Shown here: positions 25,040 to 36,100 of the stretch, piece by piece
Layout: every line of letters starts with the position of its first letter
Numbering within the stretch: position 1 is the stretch's first letter
DNA from: a virus
IMG/VR virus record: IMGVR_UViG_3300010389_000007
Coordinates: 20,835-84,834 of that record
Strand: one strand, 5' to 3'
Length of the DNA: 64,000 bases
Position numbers and translations under genes: made by a program
The notes under the pieces: generated by a model
What the model was told of the DNA's origin: nothing
Databases searched by the model: none
The model's input: the letters and a program-made list of their open reading frames with translations, nothing else

Positions 25040-27770
25040 TGATGACCCACTCTGCCCCAGATGGCACAGTAACTGTAACCCCAGAATTAATAAGTATTGG
25101 ACCAATACTCATGTTATTGTAAGATGCGGAAACTGAGTAATTTGATGAAATTGTACCAAGACTTCTAAAGAAAGGTACACCAGTCAAAGTAATTTCTGCA
25201 GAAGAATTGACTCCTCCAGATGTTAAAGGTCCTGCAAAAGATAATGCTCCAGTTCCTGGATTAAATTGGAATGCAGTAGCAGAAGCTCTTACTCTTGGAG
25301 TTGCATTGACTCCAGCAGAACTTACAAATACTGGATAGTATGTTCCATTTGAAGTGGTGTTTGTTGCATTAACAACATTAGATGGTCCTGGAGCACCTTG
25401 GAAACCTTGGAAACCTTGTGGTCCCTGGGGTCCAATAACACCATCAGTTCCCTGATTTCCATTTATACCCTGGAATCCTTGAGCACCTTGTCTACCTTGA
25501 TTGCCTTGGTTTCCTTGTGCCCCCTGAGGTCCTCTTGGTCCCTGTGGTCCAATTGGACCAGGAGTTCCAGCACCACCATCAAGTCCTGGTGATCCTTGAG
25601 ATCCTTGAGGTCCAACTGAACCTTGAGGTCCTAGTCCACCAAGAGCACCCTGAGGTCCTCTAGCACCTTGTGGTCCAATTGGTCCCTGTGGACCTTGGAA
25701 TCCTTGAGGTCCTTGAACACCTTGAGGTCCAATATTTCCTTGAGGACCATATGGACCTTGAGGACCTTGGCGTCCTTGGGCACCCTGAGGTCCTGCAGAT
25801 CCCTGTGGTCCAGTTCCTTGAGGTCCAATGGCACCTTGTATGCCTTGATATCCTTGAGCACCTTGTGGACCAATATTTCCTTGTGGTCCTTGGAATCCTT
25901 GTGGCCCTTGAACACCTTGAGGACCTCTAGATCCTTGTGGACCAATTTGCCCCTGTGGTCCCGCTAATCCTTGTGAACCCTGAACACCTTGAGGACCTTG
26001 GAATCCTTGAGGACCTCTAGATCCTTGAGGTCCTTGTGCACCTTGTGGACCAGTTACATATCCAGCATCAACATAAGAAACTCCATTACAAACATATAAA
26101 TGTCCATCTGCATTTACAATGTAAGCATCACCTTGAGTTCCACCAGTACAAGCTGGCAAATCTCCCACTGTAGCTACTGCACCTAAGATGTTAATTGCAG
26201 TTCCTGGTGCACCTTGAGGACCTTGGAAACCTTGAGGTCCCTGAACACCTTGAGGTCCTCTTAATCCTTGTGGTCCTTGTGGACCAAATCCTTGTGGTCC
26301 TTGGATACCTTGAGGACCTAAGAATCCCTGTGGTCCTTGGAAACCTTGGGAACCTTGTACACCCTGGTATCCCTGAACACCTTGAGGTCCTTGTGCACCT
26401 TGTGGTCCTTGGAAACCTTGAGCACCTTGGGGTCCAACTGGTCCTTGAGGTCCTTGGAATCCTTGTGGTCCTTGAATTCCTTGAGGACCTTGTGGTCCAA
26501 TTCTTCCCTGAACACCTTGAGGTCCCTGAACACCTTGTGGTCCTTTTTGGCCAACTTCACCTGGGAGACCTTGAGATCCTTGAGGTCCTTGGAATCCTTG
26601 TGGTCCTTGAACACCTTGAGGTCCTCTTAATCCTTGTGGACCAGTATTTCCTTGTGGACCTTGGAATCCTTGAGGTCCAATAAATCCTTGAGGACCTTGG
26701 GAACCTTGAGGACCTTGGAAACCTTGTGGTCCCTGAACCCCTTGTGGACCTATTTCTCCTTGAGGACCTTGAACACCTTGAGGTCCAAGATCTCCTTGTG
26801 CTCCTTGAGGACCTTGGAATCCCTGTGGACCTTGAATGCCCTGAGGACCTTGTGCACCTTGTGGTCCTGTCCCCTGTGGTCCAATAAATCCTTGTGGTCC
26901 TTGGAATCCTTGAGGACCATATCCTTGTGGTCCAATGAATCCTTGTGCACCTTGAGGACCTTGGAATCCTTGAGGACCTCTAGATCCTTGTGGACCTTGG
27001 AAACCTTGAGGTCCTTGTGGTCCAATTGGTCCCTGTGGACCTTGATAACCTTGGAAACCTTGAGGTCCAATAAATCCTTGAGGACCTTGGAATCCTTGAG
27101 GTCCTTGTGGACCCAATCCACCAGCAACATTAGTCCAAGTAAATCCTGCTCCTGGTCCTAATGATGTTAATACCTTTGGAAATGTTCCTACATCTCCAGC
27201 GTAGTTTGCAATATCTCCACTAACTCTTACTGTAGTTACGCCAATATCAACTCCAACAGTTGGATCAGTGCTACCAATTCCAAGTCTTGATGATCCTGGA
27301 ATGAAAACTAAATGTGTTGGTGCAATGTCAAATGCAGTTACAACACCTGGAGCTCTTTGATCTGTAAATCCAAGATAATATGGATTTAAATCTGCAGGTT
27401 CATCTGCAGAAATAGATGCTGTGATGGTAATTGTAGCAACACCTACGCCACCTGGCTCAATTGGTGTTACAGTTACACCAGAACCAACAAAATTTAACTG
27501 GGTGACAGATCCAGCTAAACCTACAATATTTCCTTCATCTCTAACAGTAATTCCTCTATCAATAACACCTGGAGGAAGTTGCTGCCAATATCTTCTTCCA
27601 GGATCAGTATCTACAGCAACAAGGATATATTGTTGTCCAATAGGTGGATTATCACCAGGGGGATCCCCCAAATTGGGTTCAGCCTGATTTAATCCAAGAT
27701 ATTGGTATCTATCAGCTGTTAATCTATCTTGGGGGGACTTAATTACCCTGCGACTAAGATACTTTGCCAT
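25035..27770 (-). CDS. Second collagen-like tail fibre (911 aa)
   Basis: The N-terminal ~215 residues include GITVRDEGNIVGLAGSVTQL, closely matching a segment of the giant fibre. Two collagen-like blocks (~218-521 and ~573-793) use mainly G-P-Q triplets, more classical than the G-A-Q of the giant fibre. An insert domain at ~521-573 (VGDLPACTGGTQGDAYIVNA) separates them. The C-terminal ~118 residues end in MSIGPILINSGVTVTVPSGA, shared with the small protein at 10680-10853. There is no S74 domain. It probably forms a trimeric fibre. Confidence 0.83.
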   Translation of the reverse strand: MAKYLSRRVIKSPQDRLTADRYQYLGLNQAEPNLGDPPGDNPPIGQQYILVAVDTDPGRRYWQQLPPGVIDRGITVRDEGNIVGLAGSVTQLNFVGSGVTVTPIEPGGVGVATITITASISADEPADLNPYYLGFTDQRAPGVVTAFDIAPTHLVFIPGSSRLGIGSTDPTVGVDIGVTTVRVSGDIANYAGDVGTFPKVLTSLGPGAGFTWTNVAGGLGPQGPQGFQGPQGFIGPQGFQGYQGPQGPIGPQGPQGFQGPQGSRGPQGFQGPQGAQGFIGPQGYGPQGFQGPQGFIGPQGTGPQGAQGPQGIQGPQGFQGPQGAQGDLGPQGVQGPQGEIGPQGVQGPQGFQGPQGSQGPQGFIGPQGFQGPQGNTGPQGLRGPQGVQGPQGFQGPQGSQGLPGEVGQKGPQGVQGPQGVQGRIGPQGPQGIQGPQGFQGPQGPVGPQGAQGFQGPQGAQGPQGVQGYQGVQGSQGFQGPQGFLGPQGIQGPQGFGPQGPQGLRGPQGVQGPQGFQGPQGAPGTAINILGAVATVGDLPACTGGTQGDAYIVNADGHLYVCNGVSYVDAGYVTGPQGAQGPQGSRGPQGFQGPQGVQGSQGLAGPQGQIGPQGSRGPQGVQGPQGFQGPQGNIGPQGAQGYQGIQGAIGPQGTGPQGSAGPQGAQGRQGPQGPYGPQGNIGPQGVQGPQGFQGPQGPIGPQGARGPQGALGGLGPQGSVGPQGSQGSPGLDGGAGTPGPIGPQGPRGPQGAQGNQGNQGRQGAQGFQGINGNQGTDGVIGPQGPQGFQGFQGAPGPSNVVNATNTTSNGTYYPVFVSSAGVNATPRVRASATAFQFNPGTGALSFAGPLTSGGVNSSAEITLTGVPFFRSLGTISSNYSVSASYNNMSIGPILINSGVTVTVPSGAEWVII
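25390..26045 (-). repeat. Collagen-like G-P-Q repeat, distal block
   Basis: About 218 codons of G-X-Y triplets, mainly G-P-Q with intervening G-F-Q, G-V-Q and G-A-Q. Confidence 0.85.
26205..27118 (-). repeat. Collagen-like G-P-Q repeat, proximal block
   Basis: About 305 codons of G-X-Y triplets. The coding pattern is periodic at 9 and 18 nt and creates spurious open frames on both strands. Confidence 0.85.
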
Positions 27771-28153
27771 TATTGATTAAGAGTCTCCAGGATGCTTACT
27801 GTATATTTCATGTGGTTTGGATCAGATGTAGAAATTCCACTAATGGAAATTGCATCTGTTTTCAGTGCAGTTCTTTCAAGAACAAGTCTTCCCTCAATAA
27901 GAACTAAAGCATCATTTGGTGGGACTAAACCACCTTGAATAAGTTCATTGAAGTCTGTAGTAACCCCAGATTGAGATCTATTTGTTCTCTTGTGGGAGAA
28001 AGTGACTGTTCCAATGCCAGTTCCAGTATTTGCAACTTGGGCATAAAGTACAATACTTGTATAACCTGTTCTTGTAGTATAAATTTCAGTATTTTCAGTA
28101 GTGCTGACAATGCCAGTTACTGTTTTGTATGTATTTAGTGGTTGTTGTGCCAT
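27770..28153 (-). CDS. Small virion protein, paired with the second fibre (127 aa)
   Basis: The stop overlaps the start of the fibre at 27770 by one base. It has the same pattern as 20132-20473: IYT...TSIVLYAQVANTGTG and EGRLVLERTALKTDAI. It lies between a beta-helix protein and a collagen-like fibre, as its paralogue does. It may link the two. Confidence 0.72.
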   Translation of the reverse strand: MAQQPLNTYKTVTGIVSTTENTEIYTTRTGYTSIVLYAQVANTGTGIGTVTFSHKRTNRSQSGVTTDFNELIQGGLVPPNDALVLIEGRLVLERTALKTDAISISGISTSDPNHMKYTVSILETLNQ

Positions 28154-28160
28154 CTAGTTT

Positions 28161-31100
28161 TTAACCTCCTCCTAGGGCAATGATGAGTGGAGTTGTTTCA
28201 GCTTGAAGACTCTTACTGAATGCGGTACCACTGATAGTACCTGTATTTTGGTTGATAGTAATACCTTCACTGATTCTGAAGTTTCCTCCCTGATCTGTAC
28301 TAGTGAAAGGTACTCTTCCACCATTTGTAGCTACAATTTGATTTTCATCAATTGGTACTGCAGCCTTAGAAGGAATAGCATTAACAATGTCTGTTCCTGT
28401 TCCTATATATTCAAATGTAATGCCAGATGCAATAATCTTACTTGCTTGGAAGAAGTTGACTGAAGCACCTGCAGATACTGGATAAGTAATAAACTGATCA
28501 AAAGTAACAGTAGTAATTCCAGTTGGATCAACTGGGGTTGAAGAAACTACATTGAAGAATAAATTCTCCATAACAGCAGTTGCTGTTGCAGTAGATCCAA
28601 TTCCAGGGGTAGCATCTGGGGGTGGTGCAATTGTCACAGTTGGTGGAGACAGGTAACCTGTACCAGAAACTAAGATAGTAATTTCACCAATTGTACCATC
28701 TGGATTGACACCATCTTCAAAAATTGTTGCTTCTGCAGCAATAGCATCATCACCAAGTTCAGGTAATGAAAGTTGTACCTCAACTGGTGCACCAACTACA
28801 TATCCAAATCCAGGACTATCAATTCTGATTGTATTGACAGTAAAGTATTGAGTGTCAATAAATGTAACTTGACCATCATAAGGTCTTTGACCTCTTGGCA
28901 ATTGTCTTTCTGGAAGTGATCCAGTTCCAAGTCCAATTACACTAGTAATAATTCCTGCACTTGTTGTAATAATACCAACAATTAGAGGACTGTATCCATT
29001 CTTATTGGTATCTTTAATTTGGGGGATGCTATTAATTCCACTTTGGTAAGATTCTGGCAGATTTAAGTTTTGAATAACATAAGTTGAAATGCCAGCAAGG
29101 TAATTGATTGCTGAAATTTCACCATCTGCAACATATCCTGGAGTGAATCCAGTTGGGACTGGACTACTATCTCCAAGGTAAGAAACTGAATAATCTGCAG
29201 AATCTCTATATGCAAGTGCAGTATCAATAGAATTAATATTACTTTGTTGAATTAGATCAAGAGCAAATGTTTCTACAATAATCTTAGTATCTCTCTTACA
29301 CTTGTCTCTACCTGCTGCCACACCACCATAATCAAATGCTGTTCCTAGACCACCATAAGGACCATCAGTGCTAGTAACAAATCCTACAACCTCATTTGCT
29401 AAGAAGTCTGCATTTGCCCTGAGCAAATCAACAGCATCATCATATGCCTGAGTTGCACCTGCACCAACATTAAGGACAAGGCTATCAATGTTATCTCCTT
29501 CAGGAGTAACAGTAACAATGCCAACATATTGTAATGGGGTTGTTCCATTTGCCCATAGACCAAAATTACCAAAGGAAGCATTACTATTGTTCATGTCACA
29601 GACACCACCTGTGTCATTGTAGACTGCAATGTTACAACAAATTGTGAACAGAGAAACTAACTGTGCATATCCAAAGTTAGTAATTGAAACACCAATTCCA
29701 TTTTGGTTATATTGAGTGTATGCATCAAGAACCATGGACTTGAATCCACCTGCTCTTGCACCATCAATTCTCATTCCAACACTATCTGGAACAAAGTTTG
29801 TGCAGTTCTGAACATATGGTGACTGCCAATTCTTTTCAGTTCCATCTGCATAACCCAATCCAACTGTTGGGAATGAAACCATTGCATTTGGATTTGCTTC
29901 ACCAACAAAAGATTGTTGTGCAATATAGCAACCTCTTCTTACATGGTATAGATCAGTTTTTGCTTTTGTGGAAACAAGAGTTCTTCTTAGATCTTCTCCA
30001 ACAACAGCAACTCTTTCTGGAACTTGAATAGGACCATCTTCAACATAAAGACCAGCAAAGACTTTAACTGTGTCTCCTGGTTGTGCAATAGAACATGCTT
30101 TCTTAATGGTTAGGAATGCTCCACCTGGAGTATCTCCAACATTACTATCATTGCCATACTTAGCAACAAACCACTCATTACCAACCTTTGCTCCTGGTGG
30201 TTGCCAAGTTAATTCTCCTACTGGATTATTAATTTTTGGTGTTTCTGCTAATCCTTCTCCAATAATTGTAGTAACAATTCCAACGCAAGAGTGGATAGCA
30301 GAGTAAACATTAGCACAAGCAAATGGATTTGTGTTGCTATCTCCATCTGGAAGAAGTTCAGTGTCTACAACTTGTGCAATGCTTGCGACACCAGTAATAG
30401 TTCTGGTTGCTGGAAGTGTACCAAACTCAATTGCCTCAGTTATAATTTGAATAAATACTGTGATTGCAGATGCCTGGGTTGCACAATCTCCAGATACATA
30501 AACTCCAGGTAATCCTGACTGATCTCCAACTACAGAATTATCAATATATTGGACTTCAGAAGTATATCCACCAAGAGTAATAGTCTCATTGCGCATGGCT
30601 TGAATTGCCATGTCTCTTGCCTGCTGATAAGCATAGATAGACTCTGTTTCTTCTCCAGAGAGATAATCATTGTCTACATAAATCTTTGCTGCATCATATA
30701 CTTGATCATTTCCACCAAATTCTAAGTTGAAGCACATTGCTTCAAGTACATCAATAATATCATCAATACACTCTTGATTTCCACCTGGGACAGAGAATCC
30801 AGAGAAGTTGGCAAGCATTCTACCAACTGCAACCTCAGCAATGAGAACTTTATTTGCAAGAATTAGTCTTGCTGCATCTGCATAAGTTCCATTGAGTGGT
30901 GGAGTTTGATAAGACTTTGGAAGTCTTGAGTTATTAATTACATATCTGGCAAGAGTTGAAATGCTGCTGAATCCAACCAAAGTTGCCTGTTTAACATATC
31001 CAGTGCTAAATCCTGTTGGAATTACAGCAGAATCATCAAGATATTTTAGAACTGCTCCCTCATAATATGAAAGACCAGCACCAACTGACTTGGAGTTTCC

Positions 31101-32636
31101 TCCCTTAGAAATGTCAAATGCAATTGCATCAATTAAATATCCAATATCTCTTCTACACTTTACTCTACCAGTAGCAACTCCAACTGCACCATAATCAAAG
31201 TCTGGACCATAATAACCAAATGGACCATCAGTGCTGGTAATGAAACCTACAATTTCATTAGCAATGAATTCCTTGTTTCTGACCAGTAGATTTGCAGCAT
31301 CAAGGAATCTACCAGGAATGTTATATTTTGAAGATAATACAGAGTATGCAAAACCTACATTATTGTCACCATCTACAACTTCACCACCAATTCTTACATC
31401 ACCTTGAACATCTAAGGTTCTAGTTGCAACATTGGTTCCAATTGCAACTAATGGTTGAATAGTTTTTACGAAATCTGTTCCAAGAGTTCCATATACTTCT
31501 TCTGATGTGAAGTACTCAGAAGCAGAAAGGACAGTTCCTGCTATACCTACATCTAATTCTCCAGTTGTGGTAATTCCTAAAACATTCAGATTATCAATTG
31601 TTGAGATTCCTACTCTTTCTTCTCCAATGGAAGCAAAGTCAATAGTAGAGATCCCAACTACAGACTCTCCAATAGTTGCAAATCCTACAGTTGCAATACC
31701 AGAAAGTAATTGTGAAATTGTACCAATACCAATTGTTGAAACTCCAACAGTTTCTGAATCAATAGTTGCTGTTGTGACACTTGCAATGCCAATTGTGGCA
31801 ATTCCAGCATATACATCAGTTACAGTTGCAAATCCAACTGTAGCAACTCCGATTGCAGCATCAGTTATAGTTGCAAATCCAACTGTGGCAATACCAGAAT
31901 ATAGGGTGGTGGCAGTAACAAATCCTACAGTTGCAATGCCAATATTGGCATCAGTTACATCTGCTAAAGATATTGTTGCAATACCAATATTGGCATCAGT
32001 TACATCTGCTAAAGTTATTGTTGCAATTCCAATTGCAGCATCAGTTATGGTTGCAAATCCAACTGTGGTCAATCCTACTGTGGATTGTAGGACATCTGAA
32101 TACTCAACTGTTGATATACCAACTATCTCTTCAGCTACAGTAGCAAATCCAACTGTTGATACTCCAACAGTCTCTGCAGAAATATCAGCAACTGCAACTG
32201 TTGCAAATCCTGAGATTGTGGCAAAGGTCATGGATGTAAATCCTTGAACCCTTGCGTTCTGTAAAATGTCTAAATTATATTCAGGAACAGTAGAACCAAT
32301 ACCAACAGAACCAAGACCAGTTATAACTACTGATTCTGGAGCAAATACATTGACTTTAAATTTATTGGTTCCAGGATCTTCATCAATACCAATGCCATCA
32401 GTTACATATACCTTACCATCTACATCTAATTCAAAATTTGGTGCTGCTACATTAACACCTAGTCTATCCCCAACAGTCAGATTTGTTTCTACATTAGCAT
32501 CACCAACAACATCTAAACTAAAATCTGCTAGAGTTTTACCTATTGCTACTCTTTTTGTTGTAGAATCAGCATATAATGCTTCTGTTCCTACACCAAGACC
32601 TGTTCTAACTACAAAATAGTTTTCTTGTGATGCCAT
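28161..32636 (-). CDS. Large beta-helix type tail protein with internal repeats (1491 aa)
   Basis: Residues ~130-380 hold repeats of the type ATVGFATVTDANIGIATI. Later come two segments resembling pectate-lyase-type beta-helices (GGAFLTIKKACSIAQPGDTV and IQVPERVAVVGEDLRR). The C-terminus (FTSTDQGGNFRISEGITINQ) matches the 743-residue protein at 20475-22706, which makes it a longer relative. A perfect late promoter is 30 nt upstream. Catalytic residues cannot be assigned. It is probably a fibre or spike. Confidence 0.77.
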   Translation of the reverse strand: MASQENYFVVRTGLGVGTEALYADSTTKRVAIGKTLADFSLDVVGDANVETNLTVGDRLGVNVAAPNFELDVDGKVYVTDGIGIDEDPGTNKFKVNVFAPESVVITGLGSVGIGSTVPEYNLDILQNARVQGFTSMTFATISGFATVAVADISAETVGVSTVGFATVAEEIVGISTVEYSDVLQSTVGLTTVGFATITDAAIGIATITLADVTDANIGIATISLADVTDANIGIATVGFVTATTLYSGIATVGFATITDAAIGVATVGFATVTDVYAGIATIGIASVTTATIDSETVGVSTIGIGTISQLLSGIATVGFATIGESVVGISTIDFASIGEERVGISTIDNLNVLGITTTGELDVGIAGTVLSASEYFTSEEVYGTLGTDFVKTIQPLVAIGTNVATRTLDVQGDVRIGGEVVDGDNNVGFAYSVLSSKYNIPGRFLDAANLLVRNKEFIANEIVGFITSTDGPFGYYGPDFDYGAVGVATGRVKCRRDIGYLIDAIAFDISKGGNSKSVGAGLSYYEGAVLKYLDDSAVIPTGFSTGYVKQATLVGFSSISTLARYVINNSRLPKSYQTPPLNGTYADAARLILANKVLIAEVAVGRMLANFSGFSVPGGNQECIDDIIDVLEAMCFNLEFGGNDQVYDAAKIYVDNDYLSGEETESIYAYQQARDMAIQAMRNETITLGGYTSEVQYIDNSVVGDQSGLPGVYVSGDCATQASAITVFIQIITEAIEFGTLPATRTITGVASIAQVVDTELLPDGDSNTNPFACANVYSAIHSCVGIVTTIIGEGLAETPKINNPVGELTWQPPGAKVGNEWFVAKYGNDSNVGDTPGGAFLTIKKACSIAQPGDTVKVFAGLYVEDGPIQVPERVAVVGEDLRRTLVSTKAKTDLYHVRRGCYIAQQSFVGEANPNAMVSFPTVGLGYADGTEKNWQSPYVQNCTNFVPDSVGMRIDGARAGGFKSMVLDAYTQYNQNGIGVSITNFGYAQLVSLFTICCNIAVYNDTGGVCDMNNSNASFGNFGLWANGTTPLQYVGIVTVTPEGDNIDSLVLNVGAGATQAYDDAVDLLRANADFLANEVVGFVTSTDGPYGGLGTAFDYGGVAAGRDKCKRDTKIIVETFALDLIQQSNINSIDTALAYRDSADYSVSYLGDSSPVPTGFTPGYVADGEISAINYLAGISTYVIQNLNLPESYQSGINSIPQIKDTNKNGYSPLIVGIITTSAGIITSVIGLGTGSLPERQLPRGQRPYDGQVTFIDTQYFTVNTIRIDSPGFGYVVGAPVEVQLSLPELGDDAIAAEATIFEDGVNPDGTIGEITILVSGTGYLSPPTVTIAPPPDATPGIGSTATATAVMENLFFNVVSSTPVDPTGITTVTFDQFITYPVSAGASVNFFQASKIIASGITFEYIGTGTDIVNAIPSKAAVPIDENQIVATNGGRVPFTSTDQGGNFRISEGITINQNTGTISGTAFSKSLQAETTPLIIALGGG

Positions 32637-32659
32637 AATCGGGTTCCACTATCCCCCTT

Positions 32660-32687
32660 TTGATTTATTTATAAGATATGGTATAAT
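32660..32687 (+). promoter_or_regulatory. Sigma70-like promoter for the oxygenase gene
   Basis: On the plus strand TTGATT (32660-32665), 16 nt, TATAAT (32682-32687). The minus-strand late promoter lies inside the spacer, so the two directions may compete. Confidence 0.55.
32666..32673 (-). promoter_or_regulatory. T4-like late promoter TATAAATA
   Basis: An exact match on the minus strand, 30 nt upstream of the ATG at 32636. It is nested in the plus-strand promoter spacer. Confidence 0.72.
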
Positions 32688-32708
32688 AACTTAAGAGAAT
32701 CAAACATC

Positions 32709-33194
32709 ATGCAAGTAATAGATAACTATTTACCAGAGGAAATTTTCAAACCTATTCAAACAATGATTCTTAGTGATGGATTTCCCTGGTATTGGAATGA
32801 TGCAAAATCAACTTATGAAAATTATTCATGCAATGATTTAGACAATTTTCAGTTAACTCATAGATTTTATGATCAATATAGCAAATGCAGCACTGCTAAT
32901 ATTGATCAAATTATAGTAAAATTAAACCCACAAGCAATTGTTAGAATTAAAGCAAATTTAAATCCAAAAACAACCAAAATTATAAAATATGGATTTCATG
33001 TGGATACTCATATTAATTGCAAGACTGCAATCTATTATTTAAACACTAACAATGGATATACAGAATTTAAAAATGGGGAAAGGGTTGAGAGTGTAGAAAA
33101 TAGAATGGTGTTTTTTGAGTCCCAGTTAGAGCATACTGGGACATCATGCACAAATCAGAAAAGAAGAGTTGTTATAAATTTTAATTATTTTTAA
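32709..33194 (+). CDS. 2OG-Fe(II) oxygenase-like protein (161 aa)
   Basis: The double-stranded beta-helix iron site is visible as His97-x-Asp99 (FHVDTH), His142 (EHTGT) and Arg152 (KRRVVINF). Such proteins use 2-oxoglutarate and iron to hydroxylate or otherwise oxidise a substrate, and cyanophages often carry several. The gene is a plus-strand island in a minus-strand fibre region and ends by overlapping the next gene's stop by 4 nt. The substrate is unknown; a protein or nucleic-acid target is possible. Confidence 0.78.
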   Translation: MQVIDNYLPEEIFKPIQTMILSDGFPWYWNDAKSTYENYSCNDLDNFQLTHRFYDQYSKCSTANIDQIIVKLNPQAIVRIKANLNPKTTKIIKYGFHVDTHINCKTAIYYLNTNNGYTEFKNGERVESVENRMVFFESQLEHTGTSCTNQKRRVVINFNYF

Positions 33195-36100
33195 GAAACT
33201 CTCATAATGTATGCAAGAGCATAGTATGGAGGTAAGTTTGCATTGGTTGCAGGTGAACCTTCAGTGGAAATTGTGGTTGTAGTTGATGTTGATGCTGTAG
33301 GTTGTGTGTAAGATACATTACCAGATGAAGTACTTAGACTTACTCCATCAACAACTTGTCCTCCACCACCAGAAACACCTTCAGTGCTTGTGCTAACAGA
33401 TGCTCCTGTCAAGAATGTGCCACTTGCATCTCCACCAGTTAGGGTTGTTGTTGATGATGAAGAGGCAGTGTGATTGTGTGAAACCAAAGTAGCATCTGCA
33501 CTACCACCAGTTGCTCCTGCAGAAAGTCCTGGATATGTAGTATCTCCAGTTCCACTGCTAGCACCAACAACAAATCTGTTTCTTAAGTTTGGAGTTCCAT
33601 TTGTTCCATCGCATAGTGCCCAGTTTGAAAGATCTCCAGTCCCAACAGAAGATGCTGCACCAGACCAAAGAATAATTCCACCAACAGGAATTGTTCCATA
33701 TCCATGAAGTGTTGTTGATGGTGGAACAATTACTTTTCCACCAGCAGAATTCAAGTATAAGTTATCTGATGTGGTAGTAATTGTGGTTGCTGAAGAGACC
33801 CCAACTGTAACATTACCAATTGTTGCATCATTATTAACTAAAAGGTTATTTCCAACTGCAACTCCCCCAGAAACTACAACAGCAGCAGTTGTTGAGTTAA
33901 TTCCTGGTTGAGTGTTTGCAAAAGTTACTATTCCAACAAATTCAGACTCACCTTCAACAGTTAATGATTGTAAGGTGGTTATTGCAGTGGATGCATCTAA
34001 AATATCATTTACAATTAAAGTATTAACTTCAAGGGTATCTGCTACTGCAGTATCTTCATCCTCTACTGGAACACCAACTGCAGTTTGATCTCCTGTAATT
34101 GCATCAAACTTAGTTCTTCCAATAAAGAACTCCCCATTGCTATTCATGCCAGTGTAAACAACTAGTCCGCCTTGAGAAACTAAAGATTGTGAAGTTAATA
34201 TCTCATCTTCATTTAGAATTCTATCTTGGTTTGATGGCATACCAGTAGAATAGTTACCAGGACCAAAACCAACATATTCAAATGTATGACCTGATGCTCT
34301 AAGAATGGAGTTTCTTCTAAGTTCAATTGGAACTACTGAAATTCTCTTAATTGCAGATCCAGTTAAGTGCGAAGATATTCTGGTTCCTAACTGACCTCTC
34401 TTAACATAAATTTCACCACCAGAAACTTTAGTCACCAACATAATTTCAGTATTTACCTGAATTATGTCTCCCTTTTGCAATCCATAAATGCTTGATACTA
34501 AGAAGTTAATATCAGATACTGAAATTGCTTGATTTGTTTTTGACTTATATCCATCATAAAGGGCAAAATGTCTTGATGCTAGATTTTCATTTTCAGCATT
34601 AGTTTCTTTTGAATTAGATGAAAGACCATATGCATAAACTCTATTTGCAGCTCCAGCATCTCCTCTAACAGTAAATGATGTGATTCCAATCACATTAGAA
34701 ACTGTGGATATTCCAATAGTTGGATCTGATCCAATTTGGTCATCAAACAATACTTTATTTCCAACTGCAAAATTATGTGGTTGTTGGGTTATAATAGTTG
34801 TTGTATTAGTTCCAGAATCATATACTGCTCCATCTGGAGAAGTTTGTAGTTGATATCCTGGACCACCAAATAAGATAACAGATTGCTCTGGAGTCTCTGG
34901 AATTCCTAGATTATTATAGTATGTTATAGTATTTGATGTTACTGACTTGATCAAGAAAGTTCCATTATTTCTTGAATTTTCACATCCAAGAATTTGAATA
35001 GTGTCTAAATCAGAAGATTCTTGATTTGTAGATGCAACAATAACACTTGCAGTATTTGAAGATCCTGGAATTCCTCTTAATGTTAGGGAATCTCCAACAG
35101 TATATCCAGAACCAAAGTTTTGAATTGCAGCAGTAGTTACACTATTTGAAGAAACTGTTATTGTTGCAGTTGCATCTTGCCCAGTTCCTCCACAAAGAGG
35201 AATATCATAATAAGTTCCATTTAAAAATCCAGATCCACCAGAACTAATAGTCAATCTCTTAATACCACCTAATCCATGATTTGTTGCAGTTGTTGCTGTA
35301 CAAACACCAACTGGACTAAATGTTGTTGTGTCTTGATAGGTAGTAATTCCAGTTATTACTTTTCCTAGATTAAAATCTGCTAAGAAAGATGATACAACTT
35401 CCTTAGTACTGCTATTCTTAGGGTCATTGACATTTACTACACCAATAATTGATCTAGATGCTTTTGTAATTGTTCCTTCAGGGTCTGAGTTTGGATTATC
35501 CTCATCAACCTTTGGATACAATCTTTCAATACTTTGTGATAGTTTGTATGTATCTGTATCAAATGGAGATACAGTTGGAACATTTTTAAATGCATTAACT
35601 GTTACATGATAAACTCCATCAGTAATTCCTTCCTCATAAGAAGTGATGGTGTCAATGTCATAAAGTTGATAATCATTTTGTACAGATTTCTGAACAAAAT
35701 ATGGCAAACTATTTCTGTTTGCATCATAGATTGTATAAGGTGGAATTCTATAGTTTGAAGTTTGAGCACAATCTCTTACAGTTAACCAAGATTCTGCAGT
35801 AGAAATGCCAACTGTAATTTCTCCAGGATCTCTAGATATTGCATAAGTAAATCTTAATTCATTAACAACTGCTGCAACAGTGAATTCCCCATTATATCCA
35901 GTTCCAGTACCAAGACCCACTGGAGCAGGTTCTGCAGAACTCTTTAAGTCATAAACTTTTATAGAATCTCCAACTTTTAAGTTGTGTGGTTTACTCGTTA
36001 CAATGGTAACAAATCCAGCACTATACCATGCATCAACAATTGCACCATTATTTCTAATTAAGGATAATTCATTGTTTGTAGCAGAAACCAAATCAGTGCT

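Noticed and set aside
26195-27161. Long plus-strand frames rich in Leu/Trp/Ser
   Set aside because: These are shadows of the second collagen-like block and have no start signals.
31507-32247. 246-residue plus-strand frame with Val/Ile/Pro repeats
   Set aside because: Antisense to the internal repeats of the beta-helix protein at 28161-32636.
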